64,000 nt of DNA, from positions 62,001 through 126,000 of the forward strand of contig JASJFT010000012.1 in the NCBI GenBank assembly GCA_030770425.1, given 5' to 3'. Position 1 is the first letter of the stretch; every line of letters starts with the position of its first letter. Below are positions 45,288 to 56,581 of this stretch, in pieces. Position numbers and translations under genes: made by a program. This DNA comes from Darksidea phi (Eukaryota > Ascomycota > Dothideomycetes > Pleosporales > Lentitheciaceae). The notes beneath the pieces are model-generated. The model made no database searches, was not told the origin of the DNA, and was given only the letters and a program-made list of their open reading frames with translations.

Positions 45288-47408
45288 ATGTACATTATGG
45301 GTTTCTCTGATACGATTCCTTCGAACGGACGGCGCAATGGAGTGTTCAGAAGCCATGAACTATGCTCCAATGGATTCTTTTTACGGGGCAAAATGGCCTA
45401 CGATGGAGAGCAGGACGGCAATGAGATCATTACGTCGCAGGCTGCTGACAAGTCTGGTGCGATGGAAGTGGATGGAAAACGGATTAATCGACGCTCAGCA
45501 GCACACCTTAGGGCGCTACCCTTCATATCTTTATTCTTAATACTAATTTCTTGTTCACTACCGACGTTAGCCGTCCTCACCTCGCAGCAGCCCGACCTAC
45601 TTCCTGGCGGGCCTGGTCTGAGAAGTCGCGCGCCAAACCAGTCCATACCCTTGCTAGAATGTCTTCAAGTGTCGCCGCCCGTTTTAAGCGCGAAACAGTG
45701 CCACCAGACGCTGATGGTTCATACATTTGCCTGGTCATACGATAAGCCCTTCATCGGGGAGTACAATCCGCCGGAATGCGACTTCAACCGAGTCACCTTC
45801 AACTTCACTGTCACGTCTGCAGGCCGCCAATTCGACCGCCTAGGATTTATGTTTTTCAACGACACCGAGATCTTCAGAACATCGACGGCAGAACCAACCC
45901 AGAAGGGCATTATTTGGACGTACACCAAGGATATGAGCAGCTACCTATCACTTTTCAGGGAGTCGCAGAAGATCATTTTCGACCTCGGTAATCTCGTCGA
46001 CGATACTTACACGGGCTTGTGGAATACGACTTTGACTGCTAGCTTCTTCAGCACCGAACATACCATCGATGCGGCGGACATGATCATCCCCGTCTCCGCT
46101 CGCCAATCTGTATCCGATAAGCCGAGTATTTTCAGAGTTCCTGAATCAAAGGCCCTCAACTCTCTTGTGCTGCCTCAGAACACCAAGAAAGCAGTCTTTA
46201 GTCTGTCTTCCTGCGGCCAAGCCACCGAAGAGTTCTGGTGGGCCAACGTACTCTCTAGTGACACAGCCGTCTTCGGGAATGAGACGACGCTATATGGATA
46301 TTCTCCCTTCCGCGAAGTTCAGTTGTTGATCGATGGCCTACTGGCCGGTGTCGCTTTCCCATTCCCCGTTATTTTCACCGGTGGCGTTGCCCCAGGCTTC
46401 TGGCGCCCTGTAGTCGGTATCGACGCGTTCGATCTGCTTGACGACGAGATCGATATCTCGGCATTTCTCCCCATGCTCTGCGACGGCAAAGAACATACGT
46501 TCGAGATTCGAGTAATTGGTATCGATGACCACGGCAACGGACACGGTATCTTGACGGATCAGATCGGCTCGAACTGGGTCGTGACTGGAAAGGTTTTCAT
46601 TTGGCTGGACGTGGGTAGCAGCCTCACAAAAGGCACCATGCCGACGATCTCTGCGCCCGAGCCTTCTTTAAATCTGTCCTCGTCAGCTCAAAGAGGTGCG
46701 AACGGGACTGTCCTATCTCTTGATTACTCTGTAAAAGTCGCCAGGAGCCTCTCAATCAGCTCCATCATCGAAACCTCCAAAGGCTCCAAAACGGTTTCTT
46801 GGTCACAAGAGCTGAACTTTTGGGTCACTGGTCAACTCAGAAATGCTGGTAATGACCAGAGTACTTCGCAATCGACCACAGGCAAAGGCATTTCTTCGGC
46901 CAATTATTCAAGGTCGTATGACTATCCTCTCTGGGTTATCTCGTCCTATAACGTCCTGCCTGGTGGAAATTATACAATTGATGCGAAGATGGGCCGTGGC
47001 AAATACGTACGGCAACTTGGCCGTCTTGCCTTTCCTTCAGAGGCTGATACTTTCGATTACACTCGCCTTCCCGGCTACTCCACCCCGCCTTTCAAAGGTA
47101 CGCAGAGCAACAACTGGCAAAATGGGACCGCGCACTATCTTGGTGCACCCGCTCTGAAGAAGTCATTTGGATCAGGTTCAACCGAGCAACTGTACTCGCT
47201 GTCCGGCATCACCGATCCCGCCGCTAGCGGAGTGGATCTGTACCGCCGTCATATCATAGCCGCCAACGACTCTATTTTTTTCGACCAGAACGCGATTGGC
47301 AGCGATGGCCAGGGTACTCTGAATAGCTATGCTTCGGCTTCGCAAGCGGGGATGCAGTCATACGCGAAACTCGGCATCAGAGCAATCCTCGGGCGGGGTC
47401 CGTTCTAA
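45288..47408 (+). CDS. PNGase A-type peptide-N-glycosidase (amidase A) family protein
   Basis: Peptide-N4-(N-acetyl-beta-glucosaminyl)asparagine amidase A removes N-glycans from glycopeptides in the secretory pathway or outside the cell. Single exon of 706 residues. A cytoplasmic-type N-terminus is followed by one hydrophobic segment at about 76-97 (LPFISLFLILISCSLPTLAV), so it is probably a type II membrane or secreted protein; a later start at Met36 is possible. The PNGase A domain begins PLLECLQVSPPVL and continues CDFNRVTFNFTVTSAGRQFD-RLGFMFFNDTEIFRTSTAEP, GIIWTYTKDMSSYLSLF and IIFDLGNLVDDTYTGLWNTT. It contains many N-x-S/T sites. The C-terminal portion (HIIAANDSIFFDQNAIG) is the usual fungal extension. 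The family call is secure; activity is not shown. Confidence 0.9.
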   Translation: MYIMGFSDTIPSNGRRNGVFRSHELCSNGFFLRGKMAYDGEQDGNEIITSQAADKSGAMEVDGKRINRRSAAHLRALPFISLFLILISCSLPTLAVLTSQQPDLLPGGPGLRSRAPNQSIPLLECLQVSPPVLSAKQCHQTLMVHTFAWSYDKPFIGEYNPPECDFNRVTFNFTVTSAGRQFDRLGFMFFNDTEIFRTSTAEPTQKGIIWTYTKDMSSYLSLFRESQKIIFDLGNLVDDTYTGLWNTTLTASFFSTEHTIDAADMIIPVSARQSVSDKPSIFRVPESKALNSLVLPQNTKKAVFSLSSCGQATEEFWWANVLSSDTAVFGNETTLYGYSPFREVQLLIDGLLAGVAFPFPVIFTGGVAPGFWRPVVGIDAFDLLDDEIDISAFLPMLCDGKEHTFEIRVIGIDDHGNGHGILTDQIGSNWVVTGKVFIWLDVGSSLTKGTMPTISAPEPSLNLSSSAQRGANGTVLSLDYSVKVARSLSISSIIETSKGSKTVSWSQELNFWVTGQLRNAGNDQSTSQSTTGKGISSANYSRSYDYPLWVISSYNVLPGGNYTIDAKMGRGKYVRQLGRLAFPSEADTFDYTRLPGYSTPPFKGTQSNNWQNGTAHYLGAPALKKSFGSGSTEQLYSLSGITDPAASGVDLYRRHIIAANDSIFFDQNAIGSDGQGTLNSYASASQAGMQSYAKLGIRAILGRGPF

Positions 47409-50400
47409 GTGGTGGAAACAGCGAGACGGGAGTTGGCTTATGCATTCAGTGGCGGCGATAATAGCTCGAGTATGAGTGTTTTCCCTTCGAGCTTGCCGCC
47501 CCTTCCATGGTTGCCCAGCGTGATGTTGGACCGGGTACCACCTCTCCTGCCCATCTAGTGGGTCACAATGTTTCAAAGCGCCAATCTGGGTCCACGCATA
47601 CTCAGCAATTTCGGATGCAGTCTTCTTACCCCTGTCACTTTCTCCATTCTCTATCTTATTACGTCTGTGTATAACCGATAGCGCTCGATGGTGACACGTC
47701 ATTGCCGAATTAACTTTCCCCGGTAACTAAGAATTCTTGCCACCACACCTCGCTACATAGACCCGTGCAGGCTAAGGTTAAGGTTTGGTAAGCCAATATC
47801 TCGTGCAGAGAATGTTGGGGCTAATGGTGAAGACTCAGCTCACCCGCTCCATCCGGTGAGTTCCTTTTCCCCGCTCGATATCACCTTTGCTAATTGTAGG
47901 GAACTAGCATCATGGCAATGCCTTCGCCATGGCCTGTTTCCGGGATCAGTTCTTGTTCTGGCCCACAGGGCGGCAAGAGCTTCTCTTCGCCCCAATTATA
48001 GTCTGTCCAACACCCCACGCTAGCATTCCGAAGACGGTGGCCTCCAAACTCCAATCCGCGCATACACGAACTGCCCCTCGAAAGCCTGTCATAGTTACTG
48101 TTACACGGCAGGCTAGGCGGATCCGCTGCGCCCACTGCGGAAATAATCCCGACCTGAACGGCGGGACGGCTGACCAGTCGCCAGGCTCGAAGACTCCAAT
48201 TTCATGACTTCATGATCAGCAGAGCCCTTTGTCCCCTGTCAAAAGTTCGTGTCAAGTTACCCCCAATGGAAGATGGCCTGCAGCGGCATATGCAGACGTC
48301 ACTTCACCGTATGACACATCAATGGTCCAGTGTCTAGCCCATGGCTTACTTCGCGTGGATTGCCATGTCGAGAATGACGCTCGCCATGGGACTAGTCGCC
48401 ATAGCGCAGAATTTCTTCAAGGATGGAGTGTACGGCATGATAGCATTCGCTACAAACACGGCTCAAGTCCGCATAACCGCACACGATTAACAAGGTGAAC
48501 CCAGCACGAGGACTTATGTTGAGCAGTGGAGCCATCAAAACAGGGCGGCAAACACGCACTTTCCATACGTTCTTCAGCTCGAGCCGCACCCGTGTCACTA
48601 AACGTGCTGGCGGGCTTGCCCATTCGCAAGCAGAGGCTCGTGCGGCGTCACCTTAACGTCGATTTGAGCCGCTTTGTCCCAAGGGCGGCGAGATCACTGC
48701 TGTGCATTTACAAGCTTCGGTTAGTTTAGACTATGCAACGGGGGTCACTGTCCTTGTACACGATACTGTAAACATTCAGGCCTGAGGATGTGGGAATAGC
48801 ACGACTCGCGTTGTCCCAGCCGTCAGGGCGGATCGTGCGCATCACCTTTTCCGAGCCCCAGCCCGTCCAGCAGGGCTACTTGGTAACCAAGGATAGCCAT
48901 GCGCTGTGCCGCAATGCTATCAAACGTTACATTCGACCCGATGTCCTGCAAACAAGATTAGCTTCGCCCTCGACTGCATTGTTCACCGATCAGACGTGTT
49001 GTCTTGGCGTCGATCAATCCAAAGTCCCTCAGGCCAGCACTGCATTACCCCCACCAGTCTCAACAATATCAGTTCTCCAGCCCCTCTTATGCGATGCCGA
49101 GTCATGGAGGCGATGGCAGATAGAAAGTTCCGCTCTCGCGTCCCGAGGTGAGGGTGGTCTGGGGTTGGCGGGCCGTGCCAGAAGCGAGACGTAGGCATGA
49201 GTCATTGTTCATGCTCTGCAGATCGTCCCGTCCTGGACCTCGCACCGTCCCTGCGGCATAATGACGGGCTTTGGGACGGAAACTGCCCTGCAGTGATACA
49301 CCCGGCTATAAATCTTTCCTGGCGGCTTGGTCTTGACGTGGCGTGTTACTCGACGAGGTGACAAAGCACTGGACATATCCGCAAGCACGAGCTTCAGCAG
49401 GTGCTTGCGCTTGGGCCGCAAGTGCGAGAGAACGATGTGCTCAAGCACGTCAGGAGGCTACGGGTGACGTACCGGGATCATTGCGCCACCATCATCAGCG
49501 ACCGTGAGCTTTCTTCAGACCACATGGTTGAACGAGCTCTGCAGCAAGACCGGGGCCGCCTGTCCTGTGCCTGTGCTACACTCGCATGTCGACAGGCGCT
49601 GTTCGTTGGTTTTGAGTTTCGTCTAACATGCATATGCCGGCGATCAACGAACCTGGCGGTTTTACGCGGGCCTTGGGGCCTCGGGTCAATCACACAGGAG
49701 TGAGGAGACTGCGTAGTGCTGCATAGTCGGCTGGTTCAGTCCGACGTCCTCGTGGAAGGCCCAGGCGCCGACGATAGTGAGCGGGAAGTATCACCTTCCC
49801 AATTCAAGCATCTAAATGTGATGGAGACCTAGCCGCTGTGGCGAGCTGAGTCGGCATCGTGCCATCTCAGAAGACACTTGATGCTTGAAGGGGTGTATAT
49901 TTGCAGTGCTACTAATATTTTTGCCATTCCTTCACGGCACCCAAGGTTCAGGAGCTCCAAGTGCCCGGTATAGATCAATGCGCGGCTGGGTATTTTTTGG
50001 GGGGAAACCCATTGCACTGTTCTTCTCGTGATAGAGTTCGGCGTCAGTGCGTTTTTATGCAGTTGTCTCGCACATTGGAGATGCGGCCGGCGAAACCCAG
50101 TCTGAGATGAATCACGATGATTGCTCCTGAGGGCTGCTGCAGGGACATTTAGGTATTCGATGGGTGCAGCTGATGTACTACAGAGCTCGCGGTTCCTGTT
50201 GGGGAATGCGGACCGTGGATGCTTTTGAGCAGTGGTTGTTTCAGATGATCACGTCGGAGGGACGGTAGGTGTAATAGCGAGAGTGGGTGGAGGAGAGTTC
50301 CCATGTCGTTGGAGTACGGCAGCAGTGCTAAATGTCTCGCTCCCATTGGGAAATTTCAGTTAGCTCAGTGTCCGCCTAGCAAGTAGCCGTGGAAGAAGTT

Positions 50401-50929
50401 GCAGCGCAAGATTCGGCCACAGCTTCGAACTGATCTTCGAGCGTGATACGCAATGTAGCTGCTGATGTTGAGACTCCGTTGACGAAGACCTGGTAGCGAG
50501 AAACGAGTTCACTGTTTTCCACGCGCGCGGGGCACTGTGCGCCCATAGTAAGCGAGACGGAAGGCAATTACCACCACAAGCCATAAAATGACGGGGTGGC
50601 TATAGATCTCGTCACCGTCAATCATAGAAGAAGAGATTCAGGATTCTTTTCCCTAAAGCACTGTTCCCGCGTCCCCGCGTCCCCGCGTTCCTGCCCTCCC
50701 CCCCGCGTTCCTGCCCTCCCGCCCCCCACGGGTGCTGGCGCCTTCCCTTACGGGCTAAAGCGATATCGGAACACGACGTGGCGGAGTGGGCGGAGTTCGT
50801 CGTGTGCCCTCACTCGTTGACGTCAAGGTCGAGGCGTCTTTTGACTCATCGGCAGCCGAACACCGCCTCTGAGCCTTTACGACTTTCTCCACCCTCACTA
50901 CCTGCTCCCAGCCTTATCAATGCATCACC
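47409..50929. other. Long stretch without a supported gene
   Basis: About 3.5 kb between PNGase A and the DMT transporter. Short ORFs occur on both strands; the best (47358-47702 minus, with ATG) overlaps the PNGase end and has no motif. A tandem duplication of a 20-base unit lies at 50681-50720. No RNA gene, transposon or spliced conserved protein was recognised. Confidence 0.5.
50681..50720. repeat. Tandem 20-base repeat upstream of the DMT transporter
   Basis: Two exact adjacent copies of CCCCGCGTTCCTGCCCTCCC, preceded by shorter CCCCGCGT units from about 50667. It lies about 210 bases before the transporter's start codon, within its likely promoter or 5' UTR. Confidence 0.85.
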
Positions 50930-52664
50930 ATGAGCTTTCTGCCGCCGCCCAAGGCCGCAGACCAACATGCTAGATACGATGACATGGCCACCGAGCCTCA
51001 TTCCGACCTTTCTATTAAATCTGGCCCCAAGGCCGAGCCGTCGCTGAACGTCACCTTTGGCGGGGGGATTCGCGCGCCCTCGCCGGACCCATCGCTTTTG
51101 TCCATCGACGACTCGAACAACATTCGTTTGGGGCGGAATCCTGGTTATTTACCCCTTGAAGGTAGTCGCAGACATGCATCTCGTTCACCCGCACCGCGTC
51201 CGAAGACATGGAGGGGTAGGATGGCACTATTCTGGACGAAAAATAAAGGACTGGCCTATGTGTTGTTCTCGCAGCTTTTTGGCACACTGATGAATGTTAC
51301 CACGCGGATCCTAGAGAGAGAGGGTAATAATGGTATGTGGGAGCATATTGCGACTTGTACCAACCGGACTTAAGCTGACTGCCTTGCCTACAGGACAAGG
51401 CTACCACCCGTTTCAGATTCTGTTCGCCCGAATGACCATCACTCTCGCTTGCGCATCCATCTACATGTGGAGAGCAAAGACCGAGCACTTCCCTTTTGGT
51501 CTGAAAGAGGTCCGACTATTGCTTGTAGCTCGAGGTTTGACGGGCTTTTTTGGAGTCTTCGGCATGTACTGTAAGTGTTCCAGCCATGTGGCGTGTTTAA
51601 GTACATGGGATGCCACTCAATGCATTAGGGCGTAAGTAATCTTGCTGGCTGAAGCCTGTGCGTACACCAATTGTGTGCCGGAGAGTGCAGTGGGTGGCTA
51701 CCAACAGTACTGCAGTTTACATTGACAATATAGTGCCGAAGCTAATCACCCTAGATTCTCTTCTCTACCTCCCACTCAGTGATGCCACCGTCATCACGTT
51801 CCTCTCTCCGTCACTCGCCTGTTGGGCCTGCTCGTATCTGATCAACGAGCCCTTCACAAGAATGGAACAGATAGCGGCATACCTCTCGCTATTCGGTGTC
51901 GTCCTAATCGCCCGGCCCATGTCGCTCTTTTCCTTCCTCTCGCACAGCAAAGATTCTGTACCACCCGCTAGTGGAGACGGGGACTCCGTCTCTAGCTTTG
52001 TCAACACGACCGCCGATGCTCCTCACCACTTTGCCGCCGATTATGACAGTGTTACGCCAGCCCAAAGGGCAGCTGCCGTGGGTGTAGCCATGGTGGGGGT
52101 GCTAGGAGCAACCGGTGCGTATACTACTATCCGCTGGATAGGGAAAAGGGCGCATCCTCTGCTCTCCGTCAACTACTTTGCGGCTTGGTGCACCGTTGTG
52201 AGTATTGTTATGATGTTTGCCTTGCCGGATGTCGGTTTCTTGTTGCCGAAGAGCTTGAAGGATTGGGCGTACCTGATTTTCCTGGGTATATGCGGCTTCG
52301 TCATGGTAAGTTGAAAGTAGTTGATAACATGTGCGTGACTGATCCAAGATAGCAATTTCTCCTCGCCGCTGGTTTGCAGTTAGAAAAGTCGTCTCGCGCG
52401 ACAAACATGATTTATATGCAAATGCTGTTCGCCCTCGGCTTCGATAAGCTAGTCTTCGACTCTACGCCAAGTGCTCTATCCATTGTCGGATCATCACTAA
52501 TCCTCGGCTCCGCGGTGTATGTGGCGATGCATAAAGAAGGCGGGAAGGACGAAGAGCGCCGAGAAGGCGGATCTGGGGAAGAGGAGAGGGGTCTTATGTC
52601 ATCCAATCTAGCTGCTGATGACGAAGAGGACGATGACGCCATACAAATGAGACCTTTGCAGTGA
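50930..52664 (+). CDS. DMT/EamA-family transporter (SLC35G-like)
   Basis: Drug/metabolite transporter superfamily membrane protein with about ten helices; substrate unknown. Exons 50930-51332, 51394-51570, 51755-52305 and 52353-52664; 480 residues with phases consistent. A soluble Pro/Ser-rich N-terminus (about 100 residues) precedes the first helix (GLAYVLFSQLFGTLMNVTTR). The two EamA halves read QGYHPFQILFARMTITLACA...GLTGFFGVFGMYYSLLYLPL-SDATVITFLSPSLACWACSY and AAAVGVAMVGVLGATGAYTT...LSVNYFAAWCTVV. The last exon contains QFLLAAGLQLEKSSRATNMI and an acidic tail. Intron 2 is long (184 bases) but is required to join MYY-SLLYLPLSD. The acidic tail DDEEDDDAIQMRPLQ suggests cytosolic protein contacts. 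Confidence 0.88.
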
Positions 52665-52973
52665 GTTGTGCAGCATTTTCTGGCGTTTGACGGAGCATAC
52701 TCGATTGCTCGTATCGGTCCTGGCCTTTGCTTGCATATTAGACTACGCATACATGAAATTTAAAACACATGAACTAGATGAAAGAAATTTTGCAGGGCAC
52801 CGCCTTGATCGTCAAAACCGCTACTGCATTGCTGCCTAGAGGGGTCAAGGCTCGTACGAGTATACCGTAAGCCCCATGACTATCACCAAACAGAAACTAG
52901 CGTCACAGGTAGTCACACAAGAACACAATCCTCAACATTCTTCTTCTTTACCACACGCCTATCGGCGGAAACT
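52665..52973. other. Intergenic, F-box gene promoter
   Basis: About 310 bases between tandem genes. Nothing distinctive is seen. Confidence 0.5.
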
Positions 52974-54353
52974 ATGGCCAAGCTTCTCAGTCTTCCGAAT
53001 GAGCTCCTTCTTGATGTCGCTGCATATCTCGCAAAAGATGCTACAACACTTGCCAATTTATCCGCATGCTCACGCTTGCTCCGAGGTGTTGCCCAGCCAT
53101 GGCTTCACAGCTTCGTCCGAATCCCACTTCCGGCAGCTATCGAAGCTGCGCCCTTGAGGTGGCTTCGACTCTTCCTCCGTACCATATCCCAGCGCCCGGA
53201 TCTAGCTAAGCACGTAAAGGACGTCTCTCTAATCGAGGAGCCTCCAACGCATGGAATGGCCGAATATCTACATGAGCAGAATATGCGACACGTAGATCCA
53301 AACGACAGACCCACCAACTATCAATCCAACAACCTCATTATAGAGATATTCTCTCTCCTGCCTAATGTAGAACACATCGCCTTTACCGCATGTCTCAAAC
53401 ATCCGAAAGAGCTCCTCCAGCAGCTCCACCGCCGCATGCGAACCGACTCTTCGTTTCTAGCTAAGCTGAGCACATTTCATTTGCGCAAAGAATACGAAAA
53501 GGGTCCGGTCAACATACGAGGTTACGTCCCCTTCTTCGACAATCCTTCCTTTACAAAACTCACCACTGAGAATAACATCGACGCTGTGCTGGGAGGCTAC
53601 CCTCCGACAAACACCCTGACCCGCTCAAGTTCGGAGTTCTACTGGACCATCATAAGTCCGAGCACCTTGGACATCCTCCTCCGTACATGCCCTTCCCAGA
53701 ACAGCTTCTGCTTTGTCATCCCGTCCGTTGAACGGTTCGACAGCCGTATGTGGGATGTGGGACGCTACCCACTAGTCTTCCCAAAAGATCTCATCATAGG
53801 GTTACTCAGATGGCACGGCAGCACTCTTGAAACATTGCACGTGGATCATCACCACGGGCTCGACTTTCGAGACCTGGATACCCGAGAGGACATGCATATT
53901 GCAGCGCTGGACTCGAAGCTCCATGATTACTACTACCCGTCTTTCCACGACTTCGAAAGGCTGACGCGCATGATGATTGAGTTTGAGAAGTTGAAGCGCC
54001 TTGCTGATCTTCCTGAGGCGCTGGAACAGCTTGTTCTCGAGCGTTGCTACTTTAGCGACGTGGGCGAACAGTATCTTCGCGATCTTCTGCGGCTCAAGGC
54101 TATGTGGTGTCCAAATATCATCAGCGTCGATATGCGCGGCTTCGAAAGGACGTCCAGTGGCATACGAGCAGTCCTTGCGCTCGCTAAGAGCCTCAACGTT
54201 CACTTCTTCTCTTTGGAGGATGAGCGCGTGCTTACCTTGGGTACTTCAATGAGTGCCGGGTACAGCCTCCAATTACAAAGCCGTGTAGCTCTTCCAACGG
54301 AGGAAGCGATATACTACTCCGATAGTGATGAAGACAATGATTCGCTTGAGTAA
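52974..54353 (+). CDS. F-box-like protein
   Basis: Single exon, 459 residues. The F-box is at the N-terminus: MAKLLSLPNELLLDVAAYLA-KDATTLANLSACSRLLRGVA. F-box proteins bind Skp1 and recruit substrates to SCF ubiquitin ligases. The rest shows irregular leucine-rich segments (EIFSLLPNVEHIAFTA, LRWHGSTLETLHVDHHHGLD, LADLPEALEQLVLERCYFSD), the usual fold of fungal F-box proteins. It ends in an acidic tail (SDSDEDNDSLE). Intact, in contrast to the decayed F-box gene at 39.6-41.1 kb. The target is unknown. Confidence 0.85.
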   Translation: MAKLLSLPNELLLDVAAYLAKDATTLANLSACSRLLRGVAQPWLHSFVRIPLPAAIEAAPLRWLRLFLRTISQRPDLAKHVKDVSLIEEPPTHGMAEYLHEQNMRHVDPNDRPTNYQSNNLIIEIFSLLPNVEHIAFTACLKHPKELLQQLHRRMRTDSSFLAKLSTFHLRKEYEKGPVNIRGYVPFFDNPSFTKLTTENNIDAVLGGYPPTNTLTRSSSEFYWTIISPSTLDILLRTCPSQNSFCFVIPSVERFDSRMWDVGRYPLVFPKDLIIGLLRWHGSTLETLHVDHHHGLDFRDLDTREDMHIAALDSKLHDYYYPSFHDFERLTRMMIEFEKLKRLADLPEALEQLVLERCYFSDVGEQYLRDLLRLKAMWCPNIISVDMRGFERTSSGIRAVLALAKSLNVHFFSLEDERVLTLGTSMSAGYSLQLQSRVALPTEEAIYYSDSDEDNDSLE

Positions 54354-54628
54354 CGGAACGGAGAGGCACGGCCTGGGAGCTGCATCTAGGCACTAGCTTT
54401 GCCGTGAAGTAGCTCTGCAACAAGACAACGCGAGCCACGAAGATTTTCCGACTCTTAGGAAGATCACTAATGCATCGTGCGAACATTTGGAAATGAGCTC
54501 AGCTCGGACCTGTGTAGTAAGAGACACAGCTATTGACCAAAGGAGAATCTCCAAGGAAATCAATAAATGCTCGTACAAGCCCAGCTAACACCACTCACAT
54601 ATAACGTACGTAATCCAAACCCCCTGCC

Positions 54629-56581
54629 TCACCTGATCTCAAACACCCTCTCCACACGAGTCCCATCGTCCACCAACCCCTCGACCTCTCCATCCATCAC
54701 ATCCTCCACATACGCCTCCCCCACAAACCGCCAAACTCCACTCTCACCGTCCACCTCCCTCAGCACAAAAGGAACCTGCCCACCCCAAAGCACAACAACT
54801 TTATCTCCAACCCTGACACGACCCGGTCCAAGCCCCAAGCCGCCTTTCTCAGTCCGGAAAGGAGCGCGGTAGCACGAGTAGCGCCACACAGCCTCCCTGG
54901 CCCGTCCCGTATCGCCTTCGCGCGTAGCCAATTTAGACGGGCTTCGATCGAACAACGCAGTCGCTAGATCGATTCCGAGGTCTTGGAGCAATGCTGCAAA
55001 GTCTACGATATGTTGGGCTGGGTCGGCGATGATGTGGCCCGAAGAGTCGCGACCGGCTGTCAGTGTCGTCGCTAACGTACCCACCTCCACATCTCCTCGC
55101 ATGCACCACTCCACAAGCCCATGTAAGATGCTTTCTGATGCATGAAAATCCGAGAACGGGATCCTTGCGCCTACGTCATGAACGATGTCCACCACGACGC
55201 CTTTTAGACACAACGTCTTCGCATCTCCGCCATCTACGATCTGCGTCTTCCGCGTAGTTCCCGCATGATGCCGGTTCTCTTCCCGGAAGCCCATGAGTGG
55301 ATATGTGATGTCTTTGCACGTCCAGTCTGGAACCCAGGATGGCATATACCTACCTTCTTCATCGCCATCATTGCTGTGCACAACAAATGATAGCACGTTC
55401 AAATCACCATCCTTCTCCATGACTTTCCTCGCAACATCAGTATAAACATCCGCAACCGACAAGGTATAATCCGGCACAACAAAAACGCGAGTCTCTAGAC
55501 CCGCATCTCTCGTCGGAAAGCCTAGAAGACCATAGACTTTATCCCTCGGCTCGGTGACGTCGAAACTTCGCGCAATGTCCAGCAGGTGCAGAAACGGATG
55601 TGTCTTGGCCTCGCCATCGACATTCGGCTTCTCATTCGAGCAGTGAAGAGTGCGCAGATGCTGCATGAAAAATGCGTTCTGCAGCGCGCGGCTTTCAAGC
55701 AGAGAGTGTAGAGTTTGATCGGCTCGAATGGCGTGGATACCGGCGCCGATGGTGTCCCAGGAGATACTGCACGAGCCCCATACCACTGTAGCGGTGCGCG
55801 CGAGCACGATCTCTTGCAGCACCCACATGCGGAGGAACCACTTGTTTTGGAAGAACGTATGTACGCTTTTCCAGAGGGCGCCATTTGAGAAGGAGGGTAC
55901 AGATTGTAAGCCCGTCTTCATGACTTCTCCGCCGTCTTCAGTGGATTTATAGACCGCGGGGACTTTTCCTCGAGTCCCATTTCCATCTGGCTCCGTAGAG
56001 GAAGTGTTGTCTGTGTTAGCCAGCGCACAAAGGACTCCAAAAGCACCCTCTGCATCCCCACCGTCATCCCTGCCCAACCACACCACCACCCTCTGCGCCC
56101 GCGCATAGATATGATGCATGTTCTTCACCTGCTGTGACTTTTCCACTTCATTATCCTGTCGGATACAGAGTGCATCGACCCAAACAATCCTCCCCTCCCT
56201 CCCCCTCAACCTCTCCAAGGCTTCGTACAAGCTTGTGCTGACAGTCTCCAGAAGACGCCCATTGCACGTCGCAGTCCTGTATCCCGGTTCCAGCCCCCAA
56301 ACGTACGATAGCGCCTCGTACGCGGGTAGCTTGTCGGTGAAGTGGACAGGCATGAGGGAGAGTGTAAGCGGTGCCGTTGGTTCAGCGGGGTGGATGGTAA
56401 GGAGGCGGAAGGAGTCCGAGTCGGGGAGAGGCGTGTATTCGTACAACGGCTCTTGTAGTCTAGAGATATTACTGAGACTCATGTTTCCGGCAAGGCCTCG
56501 AAGGACTTGTTCAGAGCTCGGGGGTTGTGCGTCATGCTTCTGGTCCACGCTGATATCGTTATCATTGTTGTTATGGGACAT
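54629..56581 (-). CDS. Heterokaryon-incompatibility (HET) domain protein
   Basis: HET-domain proteins mediate allorecognition and programmed cell death in filamentous ascomycetes, though most family members have no proven role. Single exon of 650 residues from the ATG of MSHNNNDNDISVDQKHD; the frame is open further upstream but without ATG. HET motifs are in order: LPAYEALSYVWGLEPGYRTA (about 85-104), LRGREGRIVWVDALCIRQDN (125-144), HHIYARAQRVVVWLG (156-170). Later come WFLRMWVLQEIVLARTATVV, FDVTEPRDKVYGLLGF and PSWVPDWTC, all typical of the extended family. No NACHT or repeat domain follows, so this is the HET-only class. It converges with the upstream F-box gene. Confidence 0.9.
   Translation of the reverse strand: MSHNNNDNDISVDQKHDAQPPSSEQVLRGLAGNMSLSNISRLQEPLYEYTPLPDSDSFRLLTIHPAEPTAPLTLSLMPVHFTDKLPAYEALSYVWGLEPGYRTATCNGRLLETVSTSLYEALERLRGREGRIVWVDALCIRQDNEVEKSQQVKNMHHIYARAQRVVVWLGRDDGGDAEGAFGVLCALANTDNTSSTEPDGNGTRGKVPAVYKSTEDGGEVMKTGLQSVPSFSNGALWKSVHTFFQNKWFLRMWVLQEIVLARTATVVWGSCSISWDTIGAGIHAIRADQTLHSLLESRALQNAFFMQHLRTLHCSNEKPNVDGEAKTHPFLHLLDIARSFDVTEPRDKVYGLLGFPTRDAGLETRVFVVPDYTLSVADVYTDVARKVMEKDGDLNVLSFVVHSNDGDEEGRYMPSWVPDWTCKDITYPLMGFREENRHHAGTTRKTQIVDGGDAKTLCLKGVVVDIVHDVGARIPFSDFHASESILHGLVEWCMRGDVEVGTLATTLTAGRDSSGHIIADPAQHIVDFAALLQDLGIDLATALFDRSPSKLATREGDTGRAREAVWRYSCYRAPFRTEKGGLGLGPGRVRVGDKVVVLWGGQVPFVLREVDGESGVWRFVGEAYVEDVMDGEVEGLVDDGTRVERVFEIR

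Noticed and set aside
47358..47702. Minus-strand ORF with ATG overlapping the PNGase A 3' end
   Set aside because: Overlaps a secure gene antisense, lacks motifs, composition not distinctive.
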